The notes: generated by a model not told the origin, from the sequence alone. Numbered from the stretch's first letter, positions 20,081 to 30,381 are shown. The stretch: DNA of 57,178 nt from Bacteroides rodentium JCM 16496 (GCF_000614125.1 NZ_BAKJ01000034.1:1-57178), one strand, 5' to 3'. Translations and numbers: made by a program.

Positions 20081-21247
20081 ATGAAACTCAAAATTTTAAT
20101 TTTAAGCTTTATCTGTAGTTTGTCCTTTATAGGAGCATCCGGACAAGATAATCAATTTGATGGACTGAACATGAATATGGGCAATCTGTTTAGGTTATCT
20201 AATGCCAAATCTCGATCAATCAGTCCTGAAAACTTTACCGGTGAGAAAGGTAAAGGAGGAATGGCAGTTCCTGGCGATAGAGGAAAACGTAATGTAGCCA
20301 ATGCAGCTTATGCCGCAAGGGATCTGGGACAGGGTTGGAAAGTTAATCCATATATTATCATCAATCCTAAGGAAACTATTACCATTGCTGAAATAGAAGG
20401 ACCGGGAGCTATACAGCATATATGGATGACTCCAACCGGGAATTGGCGATTCTCAATTATACGCTTTTATTGGGATGATGAAAAGGAACCTTCAGTGGAA
20501 TGTCCTGTAGGTGATTTCTTTTGTATGGGTTGGGGAGTATATGCCCCTCTTTCCTCTTTGGCCGTCTGTGTCAACCCTGGCAGTGCTTTCAACTGCTATT
20601 GGACCATGCCCTTCAGAAAAAAGTGTAAAATTACCATTGAGAATATAAATGACGAAGCGTCAATGAATTTGTATTATCAAGTTGATTATACATTGACTGA
20701 AGTTCCTGAAGATGCTGCTTATTTCCATGCTCAGTGGAGAAGGAGTAATCCTAACATGGCTTCTGACCATACTATAGTTGATGGTATTAAAGGGCAAGGG
20801 CAATATGTAGGTACTTATATTGCATGGGGAGTAAACAACAATGGATGGTGGGGAGAAGGAGAAATCAAATTCTTTATGGATGGCGACAAGAAATTCCCGA
20901 CAATCTGTGGTACAGGTGCTGAAGATTATTTCTGTGGGTCATACAATTTTGATCGTGGAGGTCAATATAAAGAATTCTGTACTCCTTATGCCGGGCTTCA
21001 CCAGGTAATCAGGCCGGATGGTACCTATAAATCCCAGCAGCGTTTTGGGCTATACCGCTGGCATGTTACTGATCCTATCAGATTTGAAAAAGATTTGAAA
21101 GTCACTATACAAGATTTGGGCTGGCGCGCGGGAGGCCGCTATTTGCCGCAGAAATCGGATATTTCATCTGTCGCGTTTTGGTATCAGGCGGAACCTCATA
21201 GCAAATTCCCGGAACTTGCTCCTTGGGAAACACTTGAAGTAAATTAA
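20081..21247 (+). CDS. GH172 (DUF2961) glycoside hydrolase, copy b
   Basis: A 388-residue secreted protein with a signal peptide ending IGASGQ. It has a DUF2961 domain with the conserved acidic motifs WWGEGE (E259) and GTGAEDYF (E281), and the core pattern IQHIWMTPTGNWRFSIIRFYWD. It is clearly diverged from copies a and c, with a different N-terminal segment (SISPENFTGEKGKGG) and a 22-residue rather than 21-residue spacing between the acidic motifs, so a different linkage or subsite preference is plausible. It lies 28 bp after the ribulokinase gene and probably shares its transcript. GH172 enzymes act on alpha-furanosides of D-arabinose or D-fructose; the exact substrate here is inferred. Confidence 0.86.
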   Translation: MKLKILILSFICSLSFIGASGQDNQFDGLNMNMGNLFRLSNAKSRSISPENFTGEKGKGGMAVPGDRGKRNVANAAYAARDLGQGWKVNPYIIINPKETITIAEIEGPGAIQHIWMTPTGNWRFSIIRFYWDDEKEPSVECPVGDFFCMGWGVYAPLSSLAVCVNPGSAFNCYWTMPFRKKCKITIENINDEASMNLYYQVDYTLTEVPEDAAYFHAQWRRSNPNMASDHTIVDGIKGQGQYVGTYIAWGVNNNGWWGEGEIKFFMDGDKKFPTICGTGAEDYFCGSYNFDRGGQYKEFCTPYAGLHQVIRPDGTYKSQQRFGLYRWHVTDPIRFEKDLKVTIQDLGWRAGGRYLPQKSDISSVAFWYQAEPHSKFPELAPWETLEVN

Positions 21248-21260
21248 AAAAGATACAATT

Positions 21261-23336
21261 ATGAAATCAATAATTTGTATATTTTTATCGTTGTCCTTTT
21301 TATGGGGGTGCTCATCGTCGAATGCCAAGAAACAATACAGCCTGGAAATGAAGGAATTTCCTGCGGATTATTCTTCGTTGATAGAGTCGGTCAGTATAGA
21401 CGGATTGGGAAATGCAGAGTTCTCATCTGAAATAACTGAGATTGGTACGAATATGGTTAAGGTAAATATCCGTTTTGACACGAAGGGTGCGACCGTCCAG
21501 CAAGATGATTGGCAGGTACAGGTAAAGCCCTCTTTCAAACCCACCTTCAATTGGGCGCCGCACCTTACTCCTACAGATAAACATATTATTGACCAGCATG
21601 TTTTTCGCTCGCCCGCACTTATTGTGACAGACCGGCAAAGAGGTCTCGTGATCATCCCTGATTTAGATATATTGTCAAAATCGGGTAAGAACAGGTGGTA
21701 CATGGACATGGATGCGGAAAACAACGTTCTTACATTAGGGATGTCTGTGAGTAGAGTGTCTGACCATGTACTGTATGAACGCCAGCCCGGAGCAGTGTAT
21801 GATGGCGATGTTGAGTATGGTTTCTATGTAATTAAGTATACTGAACAGCGGGAGTTGGAGAATCCATTCCGTTTGCCGTTGCAGTTCATGTGGAATAGGT
21901 GGGGTCATGACAAACAGACAAAGTTGTCGCCTGCCGACCTGGACCCTTATGTTGATTATACATACAACTGGGCGTTCAATACTTGGGCGAAAAGTGTCTG
22001 GCAGGAATTTACACTGGCAGGAAAGAAGGTTGGTGCTCCTGTATTTATCGTAAACACAACACAAAGTCCGAACTATCCGGGTGAAGTGAACGAGCGTGAA
22101 TTCAGGTCAATATGGAACCAAGCCTGGTTCAGTTCTTTACGGTCTGCAAGTGGCTTGTTCAGGTATGCCAGACGGAGATCGGATGAATCATTGATGGCCA
22201 AAGCCAACCTTACAAAGGAACTGGCGTTGTCGTTTCCTATGAAAGAAGGTTTTTTTTATGGTCTTATTGGGACTGATATGTACGAACTGGAGTTGGACGG
22301 CAAGAAATATAACCGCTCAAAAGGTTGGGACAACTATTTTTGGGGTAATTCAAATAGAAACCCATATACGTGGGATGCGAAGCAGTCTCCTTTTCATATC
22401 TTGGATATGAGTTGGACAGCCTTGTTGATGCTCCGGTGGTATGAGGAACTCGAAAAGGATGCACGCTTGTTGACCTACGCTGAAACTTATGGGAAGGCGC
22501 TATTGAAAGTGCAATATGACAATGGATATTTCCCGGGTTGGCTGGATTTGGATACTCTGAAGCCTACCGAGTATTTGAATGATTCACCGGAATCTTCCAT
22601 GTCAGTCACTTTCTTACTCAAGCTTTATGAAATAACCGGTAAGAAAGAGTATATGTCCGCTGCCTTAAAGGGGATGGATGCTGTTAAAGGTGTGATTTCG
22701 GAAGGTCGCTGGGAGGACTTCGAGACTTATTGGTCATGTTGCCGGATAGGTACTCCTGATTTTGTTGGTAAAAAGATTCCAAGAAACAATATGTACAAGC
22801 AATGTAATTTCTCCATGTTCTGGACTGCAGAGGCATTGCTTGAAAGCTATCGTATGACCAACGATCCTGAATACCTCAAATTGGGGCAGCGTGTATTGGA
22901 TGAACTGTTGATGACTCAAGCCTCCTGGCAGCCTCCTTATATTTATGTCAATGGCATAGGAGGTTTTGGGGTTATGAATACCGACGGTGAATGGAATGAC
23001 TCCAGAGGCAGTTTGTTTTCGGAGCTTATTTTGCGCTATGGCAAACTACTGAATATCCCCGAGTATAAGGAAAGAGGCCTTTGTGCTTTGAAAACGGCTT
23101 TTGAGATGATGTATTGTCCTCAAAATCCTAAAGCAAAACAACAATGGGAAAAAGTCTGGCCATTTTTCAATGAAAAAGATTATGGTTTTACAATGGAAAA
23201 TTATGGTCATGGTGGTAGTACTTCGCCGGAAGGAGAAGGAATGGGTGAATTTACGATATATGATTGGGGAAACGGTGCGGCTTCTGAGGCCTATAATCGT
23301 ATATTGGATAAATTTGGAACAAAAGTGTTTGAGTGA
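21261..23336 (+). CDS. Secreted lipoprotein with (alpha/alpha)-barrel-like domain, unassigned glycosidase candidate
   Basis: The 691-residue protein has a lipoprotein signal ending LWGCSSS. The N-terminal third (about 30-200) looks beta-rich. From about residue 270 on it shows repeated helical pairs typical of (alpha/alpha)6/7 barrel carbohydrate enzymes: SMSVTFLLKLYEITGKKEYMSAAL, ILDMSWTALLMLRWYEEL, and QCNFSMFWTAEALLESYRMT. A Gly/Glu-rich end (GHGGSTSPEGEGMGEF) follows. I do not recognise the family. The architecture recalls the GH127/GH105/GH88 style of periplasmic enzymes, but no diagnostic motif can be claimed. Its position between a GH172 and a GH26-type gene makes a glycan-cleaving role likely. 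Confidence 0.6.
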   Translation: MKSIICIFLSLSFLWGCSSSNAKKQYSLEMKEFPADYSSLIESVSIDGLGNAEFSSEITEIGTNMVKVNIRFDTKGATVQQDDWQVQVKPSFKPTFNWAPHLTPTDKHIIDQHVFRSPALIVTDRQRGLVIIPDLDILSKSGKNRWYMDMDAENNVLTLGMSVSRVSDHVLYERQPGAVYDGDVEYGFYVIKYTEQRELENPFRLPLQFMWNRWGHDKQTKLSPADLDPYVDYTYNWAFNTWAKSVWQEFTLAGKKVGAPVFIVNTTQSPNYPGEVNEREFRSIWNQAWFSSLRSASGLFRYARRRSDESLMAKANLTKELALSFPMKEGFFYGLIGTDMYELELDGKKYNRSKGWDNYFWGNSNRNPYTWDAKQSPFHILDMSWTALLMLRWYEELEKDARLLTYAETYGKALLKVQYDNGYFPGWLDLDTLKPTEYLNDSPESSMSVTFLLKLYEITGKKEYMSAALKGMDAVKGVISEGRWEDFETYWSCCRIGTPDFVGKKIPRNNMYKQCNFSMFWTAEALLESYRMTNDPEYLKLGQRVLDELLMTQASWQPPYIYVNGIGGFGVMNTDGEWNDSRGSLFSELILRYGKLLNIPEYKERGLCALKTAFEMMYCPQNPKAKQQWEKVWPFFNEKDYGFTMENYGHGGSTSPEGEGMGEFTIYDWGNGAASEAYNRILDKFGTKVFE

Positions 23337-23405
23337 TTTTATTGTTGTAATGAATATTGAATACAGAATAAAAGTGGTTTTATAATTTAAAATATAATAT
23401 TAGGT

Positions 23406-24551
23406 ATGAATATAAGGCTAAAAAGATTGTTTTCTTTTATGATAATCTTCTTTATAGGTAGCTCTATGCTTGCAGGAGAAGGACTTGAGAATATAAAAAG
23501 TAGAGCAGTTGATACACTGATGACTGATGAAACAGCAGTATTGTTATATAATATACTTCAGAATCAAGGCAAAGGGACAATGCTTGGACAGCACGATGGT
23601 GTATGGATGGAAGAAGGGCAAAAGATAACCGGACATATCCATAAATTATCAGATAGATTACCCGCTGTTGCCAGCTATGATTTCATGTTTATAACCAACG
23701 TCAATAATGCAGAAGGTTCTTGGTATAGAATAAGAGAGCATGAGATACGGGAACGGATAATTGCTGCCAATCGTGAAGGGATCTTGATTACGATGTGTTG
23801 GCATTACAACGACCCGTATACACAAAAAACATTTTATACAAAAGAGTTGCCAACAGAGGAACTTAAAACGATGTCATTCAAGTCAATACTTCCGGGCGGT
23901 CAAAATCATGAACGTTATAAAAAGGATTTGCGGAAAGTTGCAGAATTTTCATCATCTCTTCGTGACGATGATGGTAAATTAATTCCTTTTATATTTCGTC
24001 CCTTTCATGAATTTGACGGGGAATGGTTCTGGTGGGGCCCCTATAGTGAACCGGAAGAATTCAAGGATTTGTGGAGATTTACAGTACATTATCTGAGAGA
24101 TATTCTGAATGTCCATAATATGCTTTATGCTTTTTCTCCTGATATAAAATTTGATTCTCGTGAGGACTATCTATTGCGTTATCCTGGTGATGAGTATGTT
24201 GATATATTAGGTTTTGATGATTATGAAGACTTTAAATATGATAAAAAAAGGACGAATGAGGCTCGGAAGCGGATTCGTATTGTCGGAGCTTTGGCAAATG
24301 AGAAGAAGAAGCCTTGTGCATTGACTGAAGTGGGATATTTTATTAAAAAGGATAATCCGCAAAAAGTAGACATTAAACGAATGGAATATTTATTAGAAAC
24401 CATTTCTGATATGTACGAATATCTTTCTTATGCTGTATTTTGGGGAAATGGTGGAGGTGTATATTGTGTACCCACACAAGGTGATGCCGGGGAAGAAGAG
24501 TTTAAATCATTTCTAAAGCAACCATTTATTCTATTGAATGATAATAAGTAA
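23406..24551 (+). CDS. GH26-family glycoside hydrolase
   Basis: The 381-residue secreted protein carries the GH26 hallmarks: GQHDG at the barrel start (residues 61-65), CWHYNDP (about 131-137), FRPFHEFDGEWFWWG with the probable acid/base E202, and CALTEVGYF with the probable nucleophile E308. A signal peptide (residues 1-23) precedes it. GH26 is mainly beta-mannanase, with some beta-1,3-xylanases and other activities; the fold is a (beta/alpha)8 barrel of clan GH-A with retaining chemistry. Its presence alongside a GH38 alpha-mannosidase suggests that the target contains mannose, though an uncommon specificity is possible. No lipobox is evident, so it is probably periplasmic. Confidence 0.85.
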   Translation: MNIRLKRLFSFMIIFFIGSSMLAGEGLENIKSRAVDTLMTDETAVLLYNILQNQGKGTMLGQHDGVWMEEGQKITGHIHKLSDRLPAVASYDFMFITNVNNAEGSWYRIREHEIRERIIAANREGILITMCWHYNDPYTQKTFYTKELPTEELKTMSFKSILPGGQNHERYKKDLRKVAEFSSSLRDDDGKLIPFIFRPFHEFDGEWFWWGPYSEPEEFKDLWRFTVHYLRDILNVHNMLYAFSPDIKFDSREDYLLRYPGDEYVDILGFDDYEDFKYDKKRTNEARKRIRIVGALANEKKKPCALTEVGYFIKKDNPQKVDIKRMEYLLETISDMYEYLSYAVFWGNGGGVYCVPTQGDAGEEEFKSFLKQPFILLNDNK

Positions 24552-24563
24552 AACAATAAAGTT

Positions 24564-25547
24564 ATGAAAAAGAAATTATTAGCTGTGTTTTTGTTCTCTG
24601 CTACAACCATGTTATGTGCACAGACCTTACAGACTTCCAACAAGTATTTTGAAGTTGGAAACTTCAAAGAAGTACACAATCCAGCATGGGGGGTAACTGA
24701 TGATCCATGGTGTATCAATGACCATACTTTCATTTACGATAAAAAAAAGAAAAGATGGCATGTGATCGGTATAACACATGCCCGAAAAATGGATTATATA
24801 AAAGATCCTGGGCTCAATCTGCTTCATATTTCGGCAGATAGCCTGTTTCAAACTCCGTGGGTAATTCACCCTCATGCACTGACTGCTGATTTTAAGAAAT
24901 ATAAGGAATCAGTTCTTTGGGCTCCTTATTGTGTACATCATAGGGGGAAATATTACATGTATGTGTGTGCCGGAGCGCAAGGAGGTGCACATGTCCATGA
25001 TTCATACCAAATGAATCTTTATATATCCAAAAATCTGAGGAACTGGGAAAGATATAAACAAAATCCGTTGTTTGTGGATGGATTTGATGCACGTGATCCG
25101 ATGATTATCAGGGATGGTAGCCAATGGATAATGTACTATACTGCAAACTCTACACCAATGGGGGGGAATCATGTTATTGCAGCTTATGTTAGTAAGGATT
25201 TACTTCATTGGTCAGATAGGAAAATTGTTTTTGTCCATTCTCGAAAAGGAACTTTTGGAGGGCCTACCGAGTCTCCTTTCGTGGTGAGACGTGGTGATAG
25301 ATATTATATGTTTTTGTGTGATGGAGGGCATACAGATGTATATGTTAGTAATGATCCGCTACAGTTTGAACAAGCTAACTTGATAGCGGAAATAAATGAT
25401 TGCCGTGCTTCTGAACTGATTAGGGATAAAGCGGGCAACTACTATATCAGTAGTGCCGGATGGTTCAATGGAACATACGGGTTAAAAATAGCTCCGTTTA
25501 TTTGGAAAGACGGATTGGAAAATGAAACGAGCAGTTTAAATCTTTAA
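24564..25547 (+). CDS. Five-bladed beta-propeller glycosidase (GH43/GH32-like)
   Basis: This 327-residue protein has a signal peptide ending MLCAQ. The repeated propeller-blade pattern is visible (HVIGITHAR, YYMYVCAGAQ, WIMYYTANS, YYMFLCDGGH). Acidic positions typical of the GH43/GH32 clans occur in order: DDPWCINDHT (D46/D47 or D53), FDARDPMI (D178, the transition-state stabiliser position) and GGPTESPF (E236, the acid position). These families hydrolyse furanosides with arabinose, xylose or fructose. It lies 12 bp after the GH26 gene and 12 bp before a GH172 gene. A furanosidase role in D-arabinan or fructofuranoside breakdown fits the context, but subfamily and substrate cannot be read from sequence alone. 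Confidence 0.78.
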   Translation: MKKKLLAVFLFSATTMLCAQTLQTSNKYFEVGNFKEVHNPAWGVTDDPWCINDHTFIYDKKKKRWHVIGITHARKMDYIKDPGLNLLHISADSLFQTPWVIHPHALTADFKKYKESVLWAPYCVHHRGKYYMYVCAGAQGGAHVHDSYQMNLYISKNLRNWERYKQNPLFVDGFDARDPMIIRDGSQWIMYYTANSTPMGGNHVIAAYVSKDLLHWSDRKIVFVHSRKGTFGGPTESPFVVRRGDRYYMFLCDGGHTDVYVSNDPLQFEQANLIAEINDCRASELIRDKAGNYYISSAGWFNGTYGLKIAPFIWKDGLENETSSLNL

Positions 25548-25559
25548 ATATGTAGTAGT

Positions 25560-26756
25560 ATGAGAAAGTTATTTTTGATTCTATCCGTTTTTATCGGATT
25601 TTTATTTATGAATATTGATTGTCAAGCTCAAGAAGTGGGAGGAGAACTCGGTAACTTGGCCGCAATTAAAAAAGGTTTTCGTAATCGTAGAATAAGTAGT
25701 ACTGATAAAAATGGTAATAATGGTGATTGGATAGATTCTATAAAGCCTGGTGATAAGTGGAGTGTGGATATTTCGGGCACAGGAATTATTAATCATATAT
25801 GGTTTACGATTTCTCCAATGAATATAATGAGAAATGACCTTATATTCAGGATTTATTGGGATGGAAAATCTGAACCTTCTGTGGAGGCGCCTCTTGCTGC
25901 TTTCTTCGGTAATGGTTGGGATGAATATTATGAATTCACTTCTCTTCCATTGGCTGTAGGCCCTCAAAGAGGAACTGGGCTTGTCTCTTATTTTCAGATG
26001 CCTTTTGCCAATGGAGCTCGCTTGGAAATAGAAAACCAGAGTAATGAAACGATTTCCCGTCTTTATTTTTATGTAGATTATGTGGAAATGAAAAAATTAC
26101 CAGATGATTTAGGCCGTTTTCACGCATGGTACAATCATGAGTTGACGGATGCATTACCCGAGGGCGAAACTGAATGGGGCTTAGTAGGAGCACAGACTAA
26201 TAATGTAGACGGTGCCGGCAACTATTTGTTTGCAGATATTAAAGGTGAAGGGCATTTTGTAGGAATTAATTATTATATGCACTCTCCTTCACCAATGTGG
26301 TATGGTGAAGGAGATGATATGATTTTTATTGATGGTGAAGAGAAAGCATCATTACTGGGAACGGGTACGGAGGATTTCTTCAATACTTCATGGTGTCCTA
26401 ATAGTATTTTTGCCCATCCCTATTATGGATATGCTAGGGTGAATAGAGATAATGGCTGGTTGGGAAGGACGCATGTTTACCGCTTCTTTATTGCCGATCC
26501 TATTTACTTTAATACATCGTTCAAAGGTACTATTGAACACGGGCATAACAACAATCTGACTTTGGATATCAGCAGTGTGGCTTACTGGTATCAGTCTGAA
26601 GCGGGTGTGTTGCCTCCTGCCCCGACTAAAGCTGATAGGGCTCCTAAAGCATTCATCCGCGACCAGGACATGCATCGTTGGAGACATGAGTGGAGAAAGA
26701 ATTTCGGTAATGGCTCCAAGTTATGGGGAAATGAAATAAAAAGGGAAAACAAGTGA
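25560..26756 (+). CDS. GH172 (DUF2961) glycoside hydrolase, copy c
   Basis: A 398-residue secreted protein with signal peptide ending DCQAQ. It aligns without visible gaps to copy a (5868-7052) through the catalytic region, with WYGEGDD (E250) and GTGTEDFF (E271). The C-terminal stretches are nearly the same (GRTHxYRFFIADPIYF, FIRDQDMHRWRHEWRKN, FGNGSKLWGNE). The DNA is more diverged than the protein, with frequent synonymous changes, so the duplication is not recent and function has been kept in both. The partner gene copies lie about 18 kb apart on either side of the susCD block. An exo-acting alpha-D-arabinofuranosidase is the leading interpretation. Confidence 0.88.
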   Translation: MRKLFLILSVFIGFLFMNIDCQAQEVGGELGNLAAIKKGFRNRRISSTDKNGNNGDWIDSIKPGDKWSVDISGTGIINHIWFTISPMNIMRNDLIFRIYWDGKSEPSVEAPLAAFFGNGWDEYYEFTSLPLAVGPQRGTGLVSYFQMPFANGARLEIENQSNETISRLYFYVDYVEMKKLPDDLGRFHAWYNHELTDALPEGETEWGLVGAQTNNVDGAGNYLFADIKGEGHFVGINYYMHSPSPMWYGEGDDMIFIDGEEKASLLGTGTEDFFNTSWCPNSIFAHPYYGYARVNRDNGWLGRTHVYRFFIADPIYFNTSFKGTIEHGHNNNLTLDISSVAYWYQSEAGVLPPAPTKADRAPKAFIRDQDMHRWRHEWRKNFGNGSKLWGNEIKRENK

Positions 26757-26814
26757 TTTCCTATTTCATCGTACTAGGTTGCTCTATATCTGCTTTATTT
26801 GTACAGATGGCTCA

Positions 26815-26853
26815 GTAGTGAGAGTGATTCTCTCTTATAATTGCTCTCACTAC
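26815..26853. other. Stem-loop between the GH172 copies c and d
   Basis: GTAGTGAGAG (26815-26824) and CTCTCACTAC (26844-26853) form a perfect 10-bp stem with a 19-nt loop. There is no U-tract after it, so it may be an mRNA stabiliser or processing site rather than a terminator. The rest of the 26757-26941 gap shows no clear promoter. Confidence 0.4.
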
Positions 26854-26941
26854 ATACTCCTGCTATGATAAGATTGCTAGCCGTAGGGTAAAAATGGTAA
26901 GAATGTGATGGTGAACATGTTAATTAAATGTAATAAATATG

Positions 26942-28864
26942 ATGAATAAGTTTTTTTCTCTTTTTTGCAGCTTTGCTATTCACTATGCAGAGCTTTGCAC
27001 AAAGTGATTATTATAAATGGGAGTTACAGAATCTTTCGGATATTTCCAGGTTAGCGGAATATCATGTTGGAAAAATGCAACAGCTGTCCAGCTATGACAG
27101 AAGTGGAGGTAACAATGATGGTTTTTCTGGTAAATATTCTTATATCCGTAAAGAAGGTAACGATTTGGTATTGGCTGATATTAAGGGGGCGGGGATAATT
27201 AATCGGATATGGACCCCGACACCTAGTAATGATACCATTCAGTTCTATTTTGACGGAGAGAAAATTCCTAGAATAAGCATGCCTTTTATTGATCTCTTTT
27301 CAGGAAAGACATATCCGTTTGTAGCTCCTTTATGTGGAAATGAAATAGGAGGTTATTATTGTTATTTGCCCATTCCTTATGAAAAATCCCTTAAAATTAT
27401 ATATAAAGGAGAAACAATGAAATTTCAACAGATTCAGTATCGTGAATTAACTCATAAGGAAAAAGTACAAAGTTTTTCTTGGGAATATTTTAACAGTAAC
27501 CCTATATTGCCCGAAATCAACCAAGCTTGGAAGCATGTGTCTCTTTCCTCTCTATATAATGGTGAAATCAAGATACAGAAAATAAATTTCACTATAAAGG
27601 GGGGAAAAGAACAACAGATATTTGATTTACAGCGCGGAGGTAGGATTGTAGGAATAGAATTGGATAGTGATTATAATCTGCAAAATAAGAGTGATAGACT
27701 GTTATTCAAAGCTAAATGGGACAATGAAAAGGAGAATGCAATTGATGTACCTTTTCAAAGTTTTTTTGGTTATGTTTTAGGAAAACCATCAATGAAATCC
27801 ATGTTGCTTGGAGCCACTCAGACTATGTGTTATTCTTATTTGCCAATGCCATTTGACAATCAGGCAAATCTGTCTGTAGAATATAACAGTGATAATAGCG
27901 AAGAGGAAATAACTATTTCAGGGCGAATTTATTATACAGAGAAACAAAGGGATAAGCGAAAAGAAGGAAAGTTGTATACACAATCACGGAGAGAATATTT
28001 GCCTAAGTCTGGTGTACCTTATACTATTGCTGATATTCAAGGAAAAGGGCATTATATAGGGACAATACTTATTGCACAAGGTTGAATGAAGGTATGACTG
28101 AATATTGGGAAAGTGATGATTGTTCATTCATTGATGGTGAAATGAGAATGCATGGGACTGGTTCCGAAGACTATTTTAATGGAGGGTGGTATGCTGTGAC
28201 CGATCGATGGGACAGAGGGATTAGTTTACCTATACATGGTTCTTTGTTGTATGACATAAAAACGGCTCGTACTGGTGGGTATCGTTTCTACTTATCGGAC
28301 AAGATCAATTTTAGTTCTTCTTATGTACTGACTATTGAACATGGTCCTGAAGGAAATAAACTGGATGTGGACTATACTTCGGTCGGATTATTCTATTCGG
28401 ATAAGCCACAATTTAGGAATCAGTATTTAACCCATGTTGTCAATGAAGTTCCGCGCAGGGATATATTGTTACCTCAGGATATGACGATGCGTCTTTATTG
28501 GTTCACTCAGGCTTCATTCAACGGCAGCTCGATGATTATTTCATCAAAACGTGAAGACCATTGGACCACTAATATAGATTTTGAGGCAGTGCCAATGGTA
28601 CAATTTGATCTCACCGGAATGGATAATGGAAAATACAAGGTAACTATTGTTCATAGTGGTACTAATGGAGCCAGACCATTTTCTGTATGGCAGCGCACTA
28701 ATCAGGTTTCCGGATGGATATCAGGCAATAATAATGTCCAAACTACTTCTTATGCAGGTGAAATAGAAATATCAGACCAAATTAAGACCTTAACTCTAAG
28801 AAAAAAGAAAATGGATAACACTGAATTACAAATAGATTATCTCATCTTTGAAAAAATGAAATAA
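26942..28864 (+). CDS. Long GH172 (DUF2961) protein, copy d (two compensating frameshifts)
   Basis: Repaired, this is a protein of about 640 residues, much longer than the other copies. The ATG at 26942 begins a signal peptide whose remainder (ALLFTMQSFAQSDYYKW) is in another frame; one extra T in the runs 26951-26957 or 26961-26966 explains it. A second break at about 28080-28083, where one base is missing, separates an N-terminal part ending ILIAQG from a C-terminal part starting with TTG (LNEGMTEYW). The DUF2961 motifs are split across the break: NRIWTPTPSNDTIQFYFDGE in the first part, YWESDD and GTGSEDYF (19 residues apart) in the second. A C-terminal beta-sandwich-like extension (about the last 110 residues) is unique to this copy. 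It overlaps the next gene by one base (TAATG). Confidence 0.78.
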
Positions 28865-30381
28865 TGAACATAACGAAATTATACTTAAAATTGATTTTGG
28901 TGATTGTGATTCTATGCTCATGCACTCATACATCTTCTGTAGAGGATAAGTTCCTATATATGAGTAAAGTCGACTTGGAGGATAAAATAAAAGGAGGATG
29001 GGCTGGGCAAACCATTGGGGTAACTTTTGGAGGCTCCACAGAGTTTAAATACAATGGTACCTATATTCAGGATTACCAACAGCTGTCTTGGAGTGATGAT
29101 CGAATAAAGAATACGATGCTTTCATGGCCTGATTTGTATGATGACCTTTATATGGATCTTACTTTTGTGGAAATATTTGAACGCTTGGGACTTGAAGCTC
29201 CAATAGATTCGTTTGCTTATGCATTTGCCAATGCCGATTATATGTTGTGGCATGCTAACCAGGCAGCCCGTTACAACATTCTAAATGGTGTTCTTCCACC
29301 CTTATCTGGACATTGGTTGAATAACCCTCATGCAGATGATATTGACTATCAGATTGAAGCCGATTTTGCAGGCCTAATGTCGCCCGGAATGCCCAATGCA
29401 GCTTCCGATATTAGCGATAAGATAGGACATATTATGTGCTATGGTGACGGTTGGTATGGTGGAGTGTATGTAGGGGCAATGTATAGCCTTGCTTTTGTAT
29501 ATAATGATATTTATACCATTGTGACAGAAGCCCTGAAAACGATACCTGAGCAGAGTACATTTCATCAATGTATATCCGATGTTATAAGATGGTATAAGGA
29601 ATACCCTGAGGACTGGCATCAGACATGGTTTGAGATACAAAAAAAATGGTCGGAAGACCTTGCTTGTCCTGAAGGGGTATTTGTGCCTTTCAATATAGAT
29701 GCGAAAGTTAATGCAGCTTATGTGGTAATGGGATTGCTTTATGGAAATGGAGATTTTACTGAAACTCTTGAAATAAGTACTCGTGCAGGGCAGGACTCAG
29801 ATTGTAATCCGTCAACAGCCGGCGGTATTCTAGCTACTATGATAGGATATGACAAAATTCCTGCATATTGGAAAAATAGCCTTTCTGAAGCAGAACAAAT
29901 GGAGTTTAAGTATACGAATATGTCGTTGGAAAAAATTTATGTAACCAGTTTTAAACATGCTTTATTAATGATTGAACGGAACGGTGGAATTATAAAAGAA
30001 GACAGCATTGGCATTCTGGTTCAAGATCCGGAAAAGGTACGGTTTGAACAAAGTTTTTCAGATTTGCGGCCCAAAAAGAAAGAGACATTCTGGCATCCTG
30101 TAGACGCGGAAATCTCTTTTGAATTCGAGGGTACAGGATTTGCCTGGCGGGGTGAGGCTGCCAAGAATTCCAAGGAAATGGACGAGTATATCTTTGAAGT
30201 GACTTTTTATATAGATAATAAGGAGGTCGAACGTTGTGTTCTCCCTACTTCCTATAAACTTCGCAAACATGACTTACTTTGGAAGTATAATTTGCCTGCC
30301 GGGAAGCATAAAGTAAAAATGGTCATCAATAATCCCCATCCGGATTACAAGGTATATTCATGGGACTATATAATTTTCTAA
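28864..30381 (+). CDS. ADP-ribosylglycohydrolase-fold lipoprotein
   Basis: The 505-residue protein carries a lipoprotein signal ending LCSCTHT, then an all-helical ADP-ribosylglycohydrolase (DraG-type) domain. KIKGGWAGQTIGVTFGG near residue 40 corresponds to the G-x-x-x-G-D-x-x-G start motif, WSDD (about 77-80) is an acidic metal motif, and GQDSDCNPSTAGGILATMIG (about 308-327) is the Asp-rich second metal site. The classical enzymes cleave alpha-N- or O-ribosyl bonds in the cytosol. An exported lipoprotein version inside a PUL more likely acts on an alpha-furanoside such as D-arabinofuranose or ribose. The C-terminal 110 residues form a separate beta-sandwich. Start and preceding stop share one base, implying translational coupling with the long GH172. 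Confidence 0.82.
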   Translation: MNITKLYLKLILVIVILCSCTHTSSVEDKFLYMSKVDLEDKIKGGWAGQTIGVTFGGSTEFKYNGTYIQDYQQLSWSDDRIKNTMLSWPDLYDDLYMDLTFVEIFERLGLEAPIDSFAYAFANADYMLWHANQAARYNILNGVLPPLSGHWLNNPHADDIDYQIEADFAGLMSPGMPNAASDISDKIGHIMCYGDGWYGGVYVGAMYSLAFVYNDIYTIVTEALKTIPEQSTFHQCISDVIRWYKEYPEDWHQTWFEIQKKWSEDLACPEGVFVPFNIDAKVNAAYVVMGLLYGNGDFTETLEISTRAGQDSDCNPSTAGGILATMIGYDKIPAYWKNSLSEAEQMEFKYTNMSLEKIYVTSFKHALLMIERNGGIIKEDSIGILVQDPEKVRFEQSFSDLRPKKKETFWHPVDAEISFEFEGTGFAWRGEAAKNSKEMDEYIFEVTFYIDNKEVERCVLPTSYKLRKHDLLWKYNLPAGKHKVKMVINNPHPDYKVYSWDYIIF

